Assembly: GCF_009917385.1 (NCBI RefSeq)
Contig: NZ_QWLJ01000001.1
Coordinates: 186,001-250,000 of the forward strand
DNA length: 64,000 bases
Source of the DNA: Roseburia sp. 1XD42-34
Lineage (GTDB): Bacteria > Bacillota > Bacilli > Bacillales > Amphibacillaceae
Direction of reading: 5' to 3'
Positions within the stretch are counted from its first letter, which is position 1; the number at the start of each line of letters is the position of its first letter. Below, in pieces: positions 1 to 8,886 of this stretch. The position numbers were made by a program, and so were the translations under genes. The notes beneath the pieces were generated by a model. It worked only from the letters and a program-made list of their open reading frames with translations. It searched no databases and had not been told where the DNA came from.

Positions 1-427
1 CTTCCGGGATATTCGGCGTGACAACAGTAGCTAAAGGTAGCAGCTGTTGTTTTAAAAAGTCCCGTGCTTCTTCAACAATTAAAGGGTCACCGCTTGTAGC
101 AACCATTACCGGATCCATTACATAATGGGCGTCTGTCTTAGACAATTGTTCTGCAATTACGCGCATCATGGATTCATTGGCGATCATCCCTGTCTTCAAA
201 CTGTGTACTGGCATATCAGAAAAGACGGAATGCAGTTGCTCTTTAATCATTTCAATTGACATATGGGAAATATTTTGTACACCAGTTGTATTTTGAGCAA
301 GAACAGAAGTAATTACCGACATGCCATAAACGGTTAGCTCCTGAAAAGTTTTAAGATCAGCTTGAATACCTGCACCTCCCGTTGGGTCCGTTCCTGCAAT
401 CGTTAATGCACATGGAATTTGTTTCAT
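1..427 (-). CDS. thiD: Hydroxymethylpyrimidine/phosphomethylpyrimidine kinase, partial (C-terminus outside window)
   Basis: ThiD phosphorylates HMP and HMP-phosphate to HMP-pyrophosphate, the pyrimidine precursor of thiamine. The visible N-terminal 142 or so residues begin MKQIPCALTIAGTDPTGGAG, the ribokinase-like HMP-binding start, and continue with an ADLKTF stretch and a VMDPVMVATSG segment typical of ThiD. The start ATG at 427 is preceded by an AGGGAAG-like ribosome binding site. It lies 89 bp downstream of thiW on the same strand and is therefore probably co-transcribed under the TPP riboswitch near 1.7 kb. The gene runs off the left edge, so the catalytic C-terminal half is not visible. 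Family is seen clearly; the distinction from a PdxK-type paralogue rests on the thiamine context. Confidence 0.9.
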   Translation of the reverse strand, partial: MKQIPCALTIAGTDPTGGAGIQADLKTFQELTVYGMSVITSVLAQNTTGVQNISHMSIEMIKEQLHSVFSDMPVHSLKTGMIANESMMRVIAEQLSKTDAHYVMDPVMVATSGDPLIVEEARDFLKQQLLPLATVVTPNIPE

Positions 428-516
428 CCTATTCGCTTCCCTTCCAATTTTATTCGTGTTCCTTTTTAAACTTTAAATATAGAAAAGATATTCCCTACTG
501 CGTAGTGTTCGATGCC

Positions 517-1011
517 TTAGCTTTCTTGTAAACGAACGATTTGATCCGTTTTAACACGTAAAACGACGAACCAACCAAGAAACGCACCAGAAATACTACT
601 TATTAAAAACGATGGCATAAAGAATAAAGCCCCTGCACTACTATCCATAAATAGCTTTGCAACCGGTACTGCAAGCAGGGAGCCAATAATTCCAGTGCCA
701 ATGCTCTCCCCAATTACCGCCCATACCTTTTTCTTAAACGTGCGATAAAGCACACCGGCTAACCATGCACCAACCATCGCTCCGGGAAATGCTAATATCG
801 TTCCAAGCCCTAGCATATTTCGTAATAGCCCTATCATGAAAGCTACTACTACTGCAGGACTAGGGCCTAATGTAATTGCTGCCATCACATTAACGGCATG
901 TTGGACAGGGTATGCTTTGGCAAACCCGGCTGGGAACCAAAGAAATTGTGCTCCCAGTGTTCCGATGGCAACAAAGACAGCCATTAGTGTTAATACATAT
1001 GTTTTTTTCAT
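517..1011 (-). CDS. thiW: ThiW, substrate-binding (S) component of a thiamine-precursor ECF transporter
   Basis: A 164-residue integral membrane protein with about five hydrophobic segments. The N-terminus (MKKTYVLTLMAVFVAIG), the FPAGFAKAYPVQH stretch near residue 27 and the loop LGTILAFPGAMVGA near residue 70 are characteristic of ThiW, the S component that binds a thiazole precursor and docks with a shared EcfAAT energising module. No ECF ATPase or T component is in the window, as expected for group II ECF systems. It is followed on the same strand by thiD and lies downstream of a TPP riboswitch, although an unusually long leader with a repeat element separates it from that riboswitch. The substrate (hydroxyethylthiazole) is inferred from family knowledge. 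Confidence 0.88.
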   Translation of the reverse strand: MKKTYVLTLMAVFVAIGTLGAQFLWFPAGFAKAYPVQHAVNVMAAITLGPSPAVVVAFMIGLLRNMLGLGTILAFPGAMVGAWLAGVLYRTFKKKVWAVIGESIGTGIIGSLLAVPVAKLFMDSSAGALFFMPSFLISSISGAFLGWFVVLRVKTDQIVRLQES

Positions 1012-1332
1012 TGCATCACCTTACTATTCATATTCTTCTGTGTAAGACGTTATCTTCGCAGAGGGAAAATTGCTTTGAAAGATAGGCAGAGAAGAAGTGT
1101 TTTCCAGTTAAATTTTTTGGAGGTTAGTAATTAATCGTCATCACAAAAAGAGAAATCAAATAGATAATAGATACGAAGTGAAAGGGAAGATAGATGGGTA
1201 TACTTCGGAAACTATCATTTCATGCTTCACATGTTTCGTGCCGAAAACGATTGTTGGTCCTAACCATATATTAGAAAAACTTGGCTTGTCGCCAAATCTT
1301 ATGGCGAAAGCCTTTGTTTTTCTTAAACTATA
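1012..1332. other. Leader of thiW with no recognisable gene
   Basis: About 320 bases between thiW and the family A repeat. A minus-strand reading frame runs through 1156-1416 into the repeat, but it has no ribosome binding site or recognisable domain and its sequence is explained in part by the repeat. I see no terminator here, so riboswitch-initiated transcripts would have to cross it to reach thiW. Confidence 0.5.
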
Positions 1333-1590
1333 AGAAAGTATAAAATGAGCGGCTTGGAGATAACGAAATATCCGAATAGCCACGTCTGGCGTATGAGCCC
1401 AGCAACGATGCGACATTAGAAATGCGCCCTCTGATAAGGCCTCATCGGTTCGTCGCTAAGAGGAGGGCCGACTAAAAACGGGCTTGCCGTCAGTCGTCGA
1501 CAGCCCCCTGTTTTTAGTGGCATGTTTCCTAAAAATTTAGTTGATTCGTTCATTCGCTACGTTGCTAACGGGTGCCCCGTGCCTTTGCTC
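1333..1590 (+). repeat. Intergenic repeat family A, copy 1
   Basis: About 258 bp, clearly homologous to segments at 8373, 11749, 18809 and 31122. Shared landmarks in order: AGAAAGTATAAA edge, ATAGCCACGTC, GAGCCCAGCAACGATG, GATAAGG..TCATCGG, AAGAGG.GGGCCGACTAA, ACGGGCTTGCC, a short hairpin, ATGTTTCCTAAA, TAGTTGATTCGTTC, GCTACGTTGCTAA and GCCTTTG. AGCAACG near the left and CGTTGCT near the right are complementary and could close a long-range stem. This copy is the most divergent in the hairpin region. It sits between the TPP riboswitch terminator and thiW, inside the presumed thi leader. Function unknown. Confidence 0.85.
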
Positions 1591-1629
1591 TACTATAAGC
1601 TAAAAAACCCTTATACTTTCCTATAGTGT

Positions 1630-1662
1630 AAAAAAAGTCAGATCCATATTGGACCTGACTTG
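1630..1662 (-). terminator. Rho-independent terminator of the TPP riboswitch expression platform
   Basis: On the minus strand the sequence AGTCAGGTCC, a 5-nt loop, then GGATCTGACT followed by a run of T forms a strong stem with a T-tract. It lies about 25 nt after the riboswitch aptamer, exactly where a transcription-termination expression platform is expected. Confidence 0.88.
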
Positions 1663-1684
1663 GAAGTTTTTAGGTAGAAAAATC

Positions 1685-1792
1685 TCTCTACTACTTCCCT
1701 CCGCTGGTCTTAACCAGATCAGGTCAATAAGAGTCAGAAGCTATTTGCTTCTTCTCAGCCCCTAATAGGGCCCCCCTAGTAGTTCTTAAATA
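1685..1792 (-). promoter_or_regulatory. TPP (THI-box) riboswitch controlling thiW-thiD
   Basis: Read on the minus strand this contains the diagnostic TPP aptamer pieces: GGGGGGCCC..GGGGCTGAGA near the 5' side and ACCTGATCTGGTTAAGACCAG then CGGAGGGAAGTAG near the 3' side. The P3 insert is a short stem around GAAGCAAATAGCTTC. TPP binding should favour the terminator immediately downstream and switch off thiW-thiD when thiamine is plentiful. The thiW start is about 620 nt beyond the terminator, longer than usual, because a family A repeat and other sequence intervene. Confidence 0.95.
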
Positions 1793-1799
1793 TATATGT

Positions 1800-2149
1800 A
1801 ATTCTATCTAGCAATGCTAGTAATTTAAGGATAACAAATCAACGCGTGTTTGTCATGGAAAATGATAGTGTTTCAACTTATTCAAAATAACGAAGGATAG
1901 GGTGAAGATGAAATAATGAGTAATCAGCTAAAGTAATAGTTTTCTCGAATTGTAGCAGGAAATCTGTATAAAGAAAGATTAATAATTTTAAGCGGACATG
2001 AATAATAATAATAACATTACAAGATGGCTCTAAAATCCTATACATTTTAAAGCCAAAATAAAGATTCATATCTTGGATTTAAAACTATAGGACGTATGTC
2101 TTCATCTTATGATAAAAATATGCTTAATGAAAAAGAGGTGATAATAACG
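1800..2149. other. Divergent intergenic region between thi leader and opp operon
   Basis: About 350 AT-rich bases with no supported gene. It must hold the minus-strand promoter of the TPP riboswitch transcript and the plus-strand promoter of the ABC transporter operon. I could not pick either with confidence. A minus-strand frame at 1878-2069 has no recognisable protein. Confidence 0.5.
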
Positions 2150-3166
2150 ATGCTCGAAGTCATACTGGAATTACAGGATTTGCATACGCACTTTTATACA
2201 GATAAGGGGGAAATCCCCGCGGTAGATGGGGTTAGCTTATCCGTTCATAAAGGCGAGGTGGTTGGAATTGTTGGTGAATCGGGATGTGGAAAAAGCGTAA
2301 CCTCCTTATCAGTAATGCAATTAATCCCCAGTCCGCCTGGAAAAATAGTAAGTGGCAATATTAAATTTAAAGGTGAAGAAATTGTATCCGCTTCCAATAA
2401 AAGGATGAAACAAATACGTGGTAATGAGATTTCCATGATCTTTCAGGAGCCAATGACTTCGTTAGACCCTTTGTTTACTATAGGCAATCAGATTATGGAA
2501 GGGATACAATTGCACGAAAAAATAAGCAAACAAGACGCTCGAAACAGAACTATGGCATTATTACGACTGGTAGGTATCCCAAGAGCAAATGAGATTGTGG
2601 ATAGTTACCCTCATCAATTGTCAGGCGGAATGAGGCAACGTGTAATGATTGCCATGTCCATGGCTTGTAACCCAGATTTGTTAATTGCAGATGAACCTAC
2701 AACAGCACTTGATGTTACTATTCAAGCACAAATATTAGATCTTATGCGCCAGTTAAATAAAGAAAAACAGACAGCGATCTTATTAATCACTCATGATTTA
2801 GGCATCGTGGCAGAAATATGCGATCGAGTTGTTGTCATGTATGCGGGGCAAGTAATTGAAGAAGGGACGACGAGAGAGATATTAAAATATCCAAATCATC
2901 CTTATACGAAAGGTCTAATTCGATCACTGCCAACTATGAATAAAAAAGAGCAACGTCTTTACTCCATTCCAGGAATTGTACCAAAGCCAAAAATGGGAAG
3001 AGTAGGCTGTCGTTTTGCACCACGCTGTGACCTTGCGTTTGAACGTTGTTTTCAAGAGACTCCTCCATTGTTTGAGTTAGGGAGAATTCGTAAAAGCAGG
3101 TGCTTTTTAAATGAACAAACGGAAGGAGGAAGAGCAGAAAATGACAAAACCACTGCTGGAAGTTAA
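2150..3166 (+). CDS. oppD: Di/oligopeptide ABC transporter ATP-binding protein (OppD/DppD type)
   Basis: First nucleotide-binding subunit of a peptide importer. Walker A is [11 protein letters not shown] near residue 42, the Q-loop lies in [12 protein letters not shown], the signature in [10 protein letters not shown] and Walker B in [13 protein letters not shown], followed by the switch His in ITHDLG. The C-terminal oligopeptide/dipeptide extension contains [14 protein letters not shown], the Cys motif of this subfamily. I chose ATG 2150 ([15 protein letters not shown]) because GAGGTG lies about 10 nt upstream; an upstream ATG at 2096 lacks a good site. Its last 26 bases overlap oppF, implying translational coupling. 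Operon order D-F-A-B-C. Substrate cannot be told from sequence. Confidence 0.93.
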   Translation: MLEVILELQDLHTHFYTDKGEIPAVDGVSLSVHKGEVVGIVGESGCGKSVTSLSVMQLIPSPPGKIVSGNIKFKGEEIVSASNKRMKQIRGNEISMIFQEPMTSLDPLFTIGNQIMEGIQLHEKISKQDARNRTMALLRLVGIPRANEIVDSYPHQLSGGMRQRVMIAMSMACNPDLLIADEPTTALDVTIQAQILDLMRQLNKEKQTAILLITHDLGIVAEICDRVVVMYAGQVIEEGTTREILKYPNHPYTKGLIRSLPTMNKKEQRLYSIPGIVPKPKMGRVGCRFAPRCDLAFERCFQETPPLFELGRIRKSRCFLNEQTEGGRAENDKTTAGS

Positions 3167-4112
3167 GGGACTGAAAAAATATTTTGAGATAAGAGGAGGG
3201 GTGTTTGGTCGAAAAACTGGGGAAATAAAAGCCGTCGATGACGTCTCTTTTACAGTAAGAGAAGGAGAAATACTAGGCATTGTCGGAGAATCAGGCTGTG
3301 GGAAGTCCACGACTGGAAAATCGATTTTGCGCTTAATTGAACCTTCGGCTGGGGAAGTGACATTTGCGGGTAGAAAGATTACTCATTTGGATTCAGAAGA
3401 GCTGCGCAAACTACGTAAGAATATGCAGATTATTTTTCAGGATCCGTACGCTTCTTTAAATCCGCGGCACACGGTTGAAAAAATAATTGGTGAACCTCTG
3501 CTTGTCCATAAGACGATATCTGCGGAAGAACGAAAAAAGCGAGTGAAAGAATTATTAGAAGTAGTCGGACTTAGCAGCTATCATGCTTCAAGATACCCGC
3601 ACCAGTTTAGTGGCGGACAACGACAGCGAATCGGAATTGCCCGAGCACTAGCGAACCATCCCAAATTAATTATCTGCGATGAACCAGTATCAGCATTAGA
3701 TGTTTCCGTTCAGTCACAAATTCTAAATTTGATGCAAAAGCTGCGCGAAGAATTTCAGTTAACTTATGTGTTTATCGCTCACGATCTAAGCGTTGTAAAA
3801 CATATAAGTGATCGGGTAGGCGTTATGTACTTGGGAGGCTTGATGGAATTAGCGGACAAGGACAAGTTGTATACAGGTCCCAAACATCCATATACACAAG
3901 CGTTATTGTCAGCAGTACCAACACCGGACCCTGACGATGTCAGAGAACGAATTATTTTAAAAGGCGATGTACCAAGTCCAGCTAACCCTCCGACAGGGTG
4001 TGTGTTTCACACAAGGTGTCCACAAGCAATGGACATTTGTAAAACAGTAAAACCAGTGTTTGAAGAGGTGGAAGATAACCATTTTGTCGCATGTCATTTG
4101 TTCGTTATGTAA
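3141..4112 (+). CDS. oppF: Di/oligopeptide ABC transporter ATP-binding protein (OppF/DppF type)
   Basis: Second ATPase of the importer, 323 residues from ATG 3141 ([15 protein letters not shown]), which follows AAGGAGGA by about 11 nt; a start at 3111 would carry this binding site inside the coding sequence. Walker [14 protein letters not shown]-loop [13 protein letters not shown], signature QFSGGQRQR, Walker [13 protein letters not shown] and H-loop IAHDLS are intact. The C-terminal extension ends with the Cys-containing [12 protein letters not shown] motif. Overlaps oppD in another frame and is followed by a family B repeat before the binding-protein gene, so expression of the downstream genes may be partly uncoupled. 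Confidence 0.93.
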   Translation: MTKPLLEVKGLKKYFEIRGGVFGRKTGEIKAVDDVSFTVREGEILGIVGESGCGKSTTGKSILRLIEPSAGEVTFAGRKITHLDSEELRKLRKNMQIIFQDPYASLNPRHTVEKIIGEPLLVHKTISAEERKKRVKELLEVVGLSSYHASRYPHQFSGGQRQRIGIARALANHPKLIICDEPVSALDVSVQSQILNLMQKLREEFQLTYVFIAHDLSVVKHISDRVGVMYLGGLMELADKDKLYTGPKHPYTQALLSAVPTPDPDDVRERIILKGDVPSPANPPTGCVFHTRCPQAMDICKTVKPVFEEVEDNHFVACHLFVM

Positions 4113-4340
4113 GGTGCTGTAGGTTACCACTTACAAAGTTGAGTTGAATGCAAACAAATCTAAGGCAACCTATTAGTTCGGAGACTTTTAGGTCATACCC
4201 ACGCGGTACTAACAATAAGGTGGAATATAATATCAATTAATTGAATATTAGATTTATTCATCTCTATTTGCATATTCTTGCGGTATAAACAATCAGTGGG
4301 ATGAAAGATACCCCCCGCTGATGGAAGATTTACTTTATAG
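4109..4340 (+). repeat. Intergenic repeat family B, copy 1
   Basis: Begins at the stop codon of oppF with GTAAGGTGCTGTAGG and ends with a stem-loop (AATCAGTGGGA...CCCGCTGAT) plus GAAGATTTACTTTATAG. The same left edge and right edge recur at 19082-19253, 30672-30842 (both inverted), 36281-36455, 40605-40800 and 54738-54963. The internal landmark GGTACTAACAA / GGTATAAACAA precedes the stem-loop. It separates the two ATPase genes from the binding-protein gene. Confidence 0.8.
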
Positions 4341-4390
4341 GTTTGATGAAACAGTATCAAATATATTCAAGTTTTAAAGGGGGAAGAATG

Positions 4391-6061
4391 ATGAAGGGGA
4401 AATACGCATTTTGGTCCATCCTAATGCTTTTATTTATTTTATTATTAACAGCCTGCAGTGGGGATGGGGGAGCAGATCCCGGTGCTTCAGAAGAAGGGAA
4501 CGAAGAGGGTACAAGTGAGCAAAAAGGTTCAAATGCTGCTGGAGACCAGGTGTTAGTTTATGCACGCGGTGGTGATTCTGTCAGCTTGGACTTTGCTAGT
4601 ATTTCCGACGGAGAATCTTCTCGGGTTACGAAAAACATTTTTGAAAGCTTACTGGACTATGATAAAGAATCTTTTGAAGTAGTCCCCGGTTTAGCACACG
4701 ACTGGGAAGTTTCAGATGATGGTTTAAGTTATACTTTTTTCTTAGAAGAAGATGTCACTTTTCATGATGGAACACCCTTTAACGCCGAAGCTGTAAAAAT
4801 CAATTTCGAACGCTGGGCAGATCCGAAACATAAATACGCCTTTACCGACAAGGGGTATGCATATCCGCTGTATGGAACGATGTTCGGCGGCTATAAAGGT
4901 GACGACACACATAATATTAAAGAAATAAATGTGGTGAATGATTATGAAATTGAATTTGTATTACAAGCGCCCCAAGGACCATTCCTGCAAAATATGGCTA
5001 TGCATTATTTTGCGATGACCTCTCCTGCGGCTTTAGAAAAATATGGTCCGGATATTGGAGAAAACCCTGTAGGGACAGGACCATTTAAATTTGTCAGCTG
5101 GAGTAAAAATGATCAAATTATTTTAGAAAAATTTGCAGATTACCGCAAAGAAGGGCTACCAAAGTTAGATCAAGTTATCTTTGAAGTTATTCCGGAGAAT
5201 TCAGCGCGATTAATCGCTTTACGTTCTGGGGAAGTGGATATTATTGATGGGATTAACCCAGATGATGCTGCCGGGATTGAGTCAGAAGAAGGGCTTGAGT
5301 TATACGTTCGAGGAGAAAATAATGTAGGTTTTCTAGGCATGAATGTGGAAAAGGAGCCATTAAATGACAAATTAGTTCGTCAGGCCATCAATTATGCTGT
5401 TGATACAGAAGCTATTGTAGAAGCGTTGTATGCTGATTATGCAACAACGGCAATTAATTTAATTCCACCGAACTACCTTGGTTACAATGAAGAGATAAAA
5501 GCCTACGGGTATGATGTGGAGCGCGCACAAGAATTATTAGCAGAAGCAGGATATGATAACGGGTTTGAGTTGGATCTTTGGGTCATGCCTGTGTCCAGAC
5601 CATACATGCCAGACCCTGAAACGGTAGCCGAAATCGTTCAAAGCAATTTGGAAGAAGTAGGTATCACAACCAACATTGTACGAGAAGAATGGGCGCCTTA
5701 TCTAGAAAAAACCGGTAAAGGGGAACATGAGCTATACTTGCTCGGTTGGTCTGGATCTAATGGAGACCCAGATTACTTCTTTGATAGCTTATTGCATGGA
5801 GATAGTATTGGCGGGGAAAACCGTTCGTTTTATAAAAACAACGAGGTGGATGAATTAATTGATCAAGCTGGAGCTGAAATTGATCAAGACCAACGTGCAG
5901 AATTGTATAAGCAAGTGCAAGCGATCCTTCATGAAGAAGCTCCAGGAGTAAACATTGTACATTCAACACCTCTTGCTGCAGCTAAAAGTGAAGTGAAAAA
6001 CTTCATTCCACATCCGTCTACAAGTGATCCATTGGAAGAAGTTGAGATTGCAACGGAATAA
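4391..6061 (+). CDS. oppA: Peptide ABC transporter substrate-binding lipoprotein
   Basis: Family 5 extracellular solute-binding protein anchored as a lipoprotein. The N-terminus MKGKYAFWSILMLLF leads to the lipobox LLTAC, followed by an acidic Ser/Gly-rich linker up to about residue 55. The mature part shows the SBP_bac_5 start (YARGGDSVSLDFASISDG), the LAHDWEVSDDGLSYTF segment and the VGTGPFKFVSW motif near residue 230. Length (about 556) is usual. ATG 4391 or the adjacent ATG 4388 are both possible; AAAGGGGG upstream gives a 7-nt gap to 4391. It captures the substrate for the two permeases encoded downstream. Specificity not determinable. Confidence 0.92.
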   Translation: MKGKYAFWSILMLLFILLLTACSGDGGADPGASEEGNEEGTSEQKGSNAAGDQVLVYARGGDSVSLDFASISDGESSRVTKNIFESLLDYDKESFEVVPGLAHDWEVSDDGLSYTFFLEEDVTFHDGTPFNAEAVKINFERWADPKHKYAFTDKGYAYPLYGTMFGGYKGDDTHNIKEINVVNDYEIEFVLQAPQGPFLQNMAMHYFAMTSPAALEKYGPDIGENPVGTGPFKFVSWSKNDQIILEKFADYRKEGLPKLDQVIFEVIPENSARLIALRSGEVDIIDGINPDDAAGIESEEGLELYVRGENNVGFLGMNVEKEPLNDKLVRQAINYAVDTEAIVEALYADYATTAINLIPPNYLGYNEEIKAYGYDVERAQELLAEAGYDNGFELDLWVMPVSRPYMPDPETVAEIVQSNLEEVGITTNIVREEWAPYLEKTGKGEHELYLLGWSGSNGDPDYFFDSLLHGDSIGGENRSFYKNNEVDELIDQAGAEIDQDQRAELYKQVQAILHEEAPGVNIVHSTPLAAAKSEVKNFIPHPSTSDPLEEVEIATE

Positions 6062-6351
6062 AGCTTAAATGGATATCTTCTAGAACCACAATAGAGTATC
6101 GCTTCGCTATCTTTGGGTGGTAATTGGAAATAGCCGATCGTTTGAAAACGCTTGTGTTTGCTGCTGAATTTTTCCTTATCCGATGAAATTTTTATATATC
6201 CGAATTTTGTTGAAAGTTAGGGTGGAGAGGTTTGGCAGCGAACTGTATCGAACAAAATAGGGGGAACTATTATAAAATATTATTTTAATATACATTTTGC
6301 TTACCTTCCCTATTTTGTTGAGCTAAATTGAAATAAGATTGGGGTGAAAAG
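6062..6351. other. oppA-oppB intergenic region with a long inverted repeat
   Basis: About 290 bases without a gene. AACAAAATAGGG at 6251-6262 is exactly repeated in inverse orientation at 6308-6319, with a 45-nt AT-rich loop. This could be a processing or partial-termination signal lowering permease expression relative to the binding protein. A CcpA-box-like sequence (TTGAAAACGCTTGTG, 6142) has two mismatches to the consensus and is not called. Confidence 0.5.
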
Positions 6352-7353
6352 GTGACTGCATATATCATACGCCGTTTGTTGCATCTGATTCCGGTATTAA
6401 TCGGAATGACATTAATTACTTTTTCGATTGTGCATTTAATACCAGGTAATCCCGCGCAAACTATCCTAGGAGAAGCAGCTACACAAGAAGCTGTTAAAAA
6501 TCTCGAAGAAAGTATGGGATTAAATGAACCATATATAAAGCAATATGGAATTTATGTAACGGATTTATTAAAAGGTGATTTAGGAACATCGTTACGAACA
6601 AAAGCTGCTATTACAAAAGAAATTTGGCCGCATATTGCAGCTACATTTGAATTAACTTTTTTTGCCATGCTATTTGCTATATTTATTGGTGTTAATGCAG
6701 GCATCATTAGTGCTTGGAAACAAAATTCCTGGTTTGATTTCTTAGCTATGCTATTCGCGCTTGTAGGAGTATCCATACCTGTCTTCTGGTTAGCTTTAAT
6801 GGAACAATGGGTATTTGCTCAAGAGCTTGGGTGGTTTCCTGCTTATGGAAGGGAAAATAGCCGCGATCCAATTGCAGCCATTACACAATTTTATGTCCTT
6901 GATGCATTCATTCATTTGGATTTTCCAAGAATCTTCACTATTTTAAAGCATCTTCTATTACCTAGTATTGCACTCGGAACAATTCCGATGGCCATTATTG
7001 CAAGAATGACTCGTTCTAGTATGTTGGAGGTAATGCAGTCTGATTATATTCGAACTGTTCGAGCTAAAGGTGCAGGACAATTTCTGGTTATTTATAAACA
7101 TGCTTTAAAAAATGCGACCATACCTATTCTAACTGTAATCGGTTTACAAACAGGTGTACTGTTAGGTGGGGCGATACTAACAGAGACGATTTTCAGTTGG
7201 CCAGGAATTGGCAGGTATGTATTTGAAGCAATTAATTATCGAGATTATCCAGTGATTCAATCAGGTGTTTTAGTGATTGCTTTTCTCTTTGTCATAATTA
7301 ATTTAATTATCGACATTTTATATACGTATATTGATCCAAGGATTAAATATTAG
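6352..7353 (+). CDS. oppB: Peptide ABC transporter permease (OppB/DppB type)
   Basis: Membrane-spanning subunit with six predicted helices. N-terminus TAYIIRRLLHLIPVLIGMTLITF is the classic OppB/DppB first helix; the motif SIVHLIPGNPA follows. The EAA loop that docks on the ATPases is around residue 225-245 (DYIRTVRAKGAGQFLVIYKHALKNA). The start is GTG 6352, with GGGGTG 5 nt upstream; no ATG lies close by. Forms the translocation pore with the downstream OppC-type subunit, the two genes being 11 nt apart. Confidence 0.94.
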   Translation: MTAYIIRRLLHLIPVLIGMTLITFSIVHLIPGNPAQTILGEAATQEAVKNLEESMGLNEPYIKQYGIYVTDLLKGDLGTSLRTKAAITKEIWPHIAATFELTFFAMLFAIFIGVNAGIISAWKQNSWFDFLAMLFALVGVSIPVFWLALMEQWVFAQELGWFPAYGRENSRDPIAAITQFYVLDAFIHLDFPRIFTILKHLLLPSIALGTIPMAIIARMTRSSMLEVMQSDYIRTVRAKGAGQFLVIYKHALKNATIPILTVIGLQTGVLLGGAILTETIFSWPGIGRYVFEAINYRDYPVIQSGVLVIAFLFVIINLIIDILYTYIDPRIKY

Positions 7354-7364
7354 GGGGTGATGGA

Positions 7365-8300
7365 ATGAGTGCAGAAAAAAATAATAAGCAAGGACAGAAA
7401 CTGCCGCTAACCAACCCTGCAACTCTGGATTCGCATAGCGATGAGGATGACATCGAAGAAACATCTCCGTGGAAAGATACATGTAAATACTTGCAGAAAA
7501 ATCGCTTTGCTATTACTGGATGTTTAATTATCTTATTTTTTGTTTTATTCGGTTTTTTAGCGCCTTTATTGACATCTTATTCTTATCAAGGACAAGACTT
7601 AGCCAATCGCTTACAACCGCCCTCATCAGAGCATTGGTTTGGCACAGATGATGTAGGGAGAGATATTTTTACTCGTATCGCCTATGGTGCAAGAGTTTCT
7701 ATGCAAGTTGGTTTTTTTGCCGTCACAGGGGCACTTGTATTTGGTACGTTACTAGGAATGATTGCCGGTTATTTTGGTCGTTGGATAGATACCATTATAT
7801 CGAGAATTTTTGATATCGTATTAGCATTTCCGAGTATTTTGTTGGCAATTGCAATTGTTGCCATTTTAGGCGCTTCCTTGCAAAATGCATTAATAGCGAT
7901 TGCCATTATTAATATACCAATCTTTGGGAGGATCGTTCGGTCGAAGGTTATTAGTTTACGGGAGGAAGAATTTATCATGGCCGCCAGAGCGCAAGGAATG
8001 AAAAACGGGCGCATCATCTTCCATCATATTCTGCCTAATAGTGCCGCACCAATTATTGTACAAGCTACACTAGGGTTTGGGACAGCTATATTAGACGCGG
8101 CCGCACTTGGGTTTTTAGGGTTGGGTGCACAACCCCCAACACCTGAATGGGGGGCCATGCTGGCAGCTTCGCGTGATTTTATCCAACTAGCCCCATGGAC
8201 GCTGATTTTTCCTGGCATTTCGATCATGCTCGTTGTTTTAGGCTTTAACCTTATTGGTGATGGATTGCGAGATGCTTTAGATCCTAAAATGAAAAATTAA
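7365..8300 (+). CDS. oppC: Peptide ABC transporter permease (OppC/DppC type)
   Basis: 311-residue partner permease. A hydrophilic N-terminal tail (about 45 residues, including a run of acidic residues DEDDIEE) precedes the first helix. The OppC_N motif FGTDDVGRDIFTRIAYGARVS is present near residue 85-105, and the EAA loop is at EEFIMAARAQGMKNGRIIFHHILPN. The start ATG 7365 has AGGGGTG at a good distance. Last gene of the transporter operon; a strong terminator follows at 8318. Confidence 0.94.
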   Translation: MSAEKNNKQGQKLPLTNPATLDSHSDEDDIEETSPWKDTCKYLQKNRFAITGCLIILFFVLFGFLAPLLTSYSYQGQDLANRLQPPSSEHWFGTDDVGRDIFTRIAYGARVSMQVGFFAVTGALVFGTLLGMIAGYFGRWIDTIISRIFDIVLAFPSILLAIAIVAILGASLQNALIAIAIINIPIFGRIVRSKVISLREEEFIMAARAQGMKNGRIIFHHILPNSAAPIIVQATLGFGTAILDAAALGFLGLGAQPPTPEWGAMLAASRDFIQLAPWTLIFPGISIMLVVLGFNLIGDGLRDALDPKMKN

Positions 8301-8317
8301 AGGATAGTTTGAATGAG

Positions 8318-8361
8318 GCAGACTCAAAATAGGATTTATCCGCGTATTTTGAGTCTGTCTT
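8318..8361 (+). terminator. Terminator of the peptide transporter operon
   Basis: GCAGACTCAAAATA at 8318-8331 pairs with TATTTTGAGTCTGTC at 8345-8359 and is followed by TTATT. Located 18 nt after the oppC stop codon. Confidence 0.85.
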
Positions 8362-8372
8362 ATTAAAAGATA

Positions 8373-8633
8373 AGAAAGTAAATTTTGTCGCTTTGGGATA
8401 AAGAAATGAACTAAATAAGCCACGTCCGGCGGCATTAGCCCAGCAACGATGTGACTTCACGAATCGCCCTACGATAAGTCATCATCGGTTTCGTGGTTAA
8501 GAGGAAGGCCGACTAACAACGGGCTTGCCGCTCAGGCGTCGGCATACTCCTGTTGCAGGAGCATGATTCCTAAAGCTTTAGTTGATTCGTTCCATTCGCT
8601 ACGTTGCTAAACGGGCATCTTGCGCCTTTGTTC
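8373..8633 (+). repeat. Intergenic repeat family A, copy 2
   Basis: About 261 bp, same orientation as copies 1, 3, 4 and 5. It contains the internal hairpin ACTCCTGTTGCAGGAGCAT, the pair GCCGAC (8508 region) / GTCGGC, and AGCAACG / CGTTGCT that could close a long outer stem. Lies immediately after the opp terminator. The remaining ~240 bases up to the next gene (8634-8886) contain no gene. Confidence 0.88.
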
Positions 8634-8886
8634 GTGTTTGCTTAAAAAAGCTGATAATCTAAAGCGAATGAATTAACTTCTATTAATTAATTGGCTATAG
8701 TTCGAGGATCAGCTGTCGAAAAAGTCACTCGTAACAGAGCGCACTCGTTTTAAATCAGAAAAGTGACTCGTATCATTACAAATTTACCTCTTAGCTTCTT
8801 TACTATAAATGATGACATCAAGTGTTTGCTTATTGTATGATCATACGTAGGATGATTATCCTGATAAGCCTATTGGAGTGAAAAAG

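Noticed and set aside
1156..1416. 86-codon minus-strand frame in the thiW leader
   Set aside because: It runs into repeat A copy 1, has no ribosome binding site and no recognisable domain.
6142..6156. CcpA cre site between oppA and oppB
   Set aside because: Two mismatches at conserved positions and an unlikely location.
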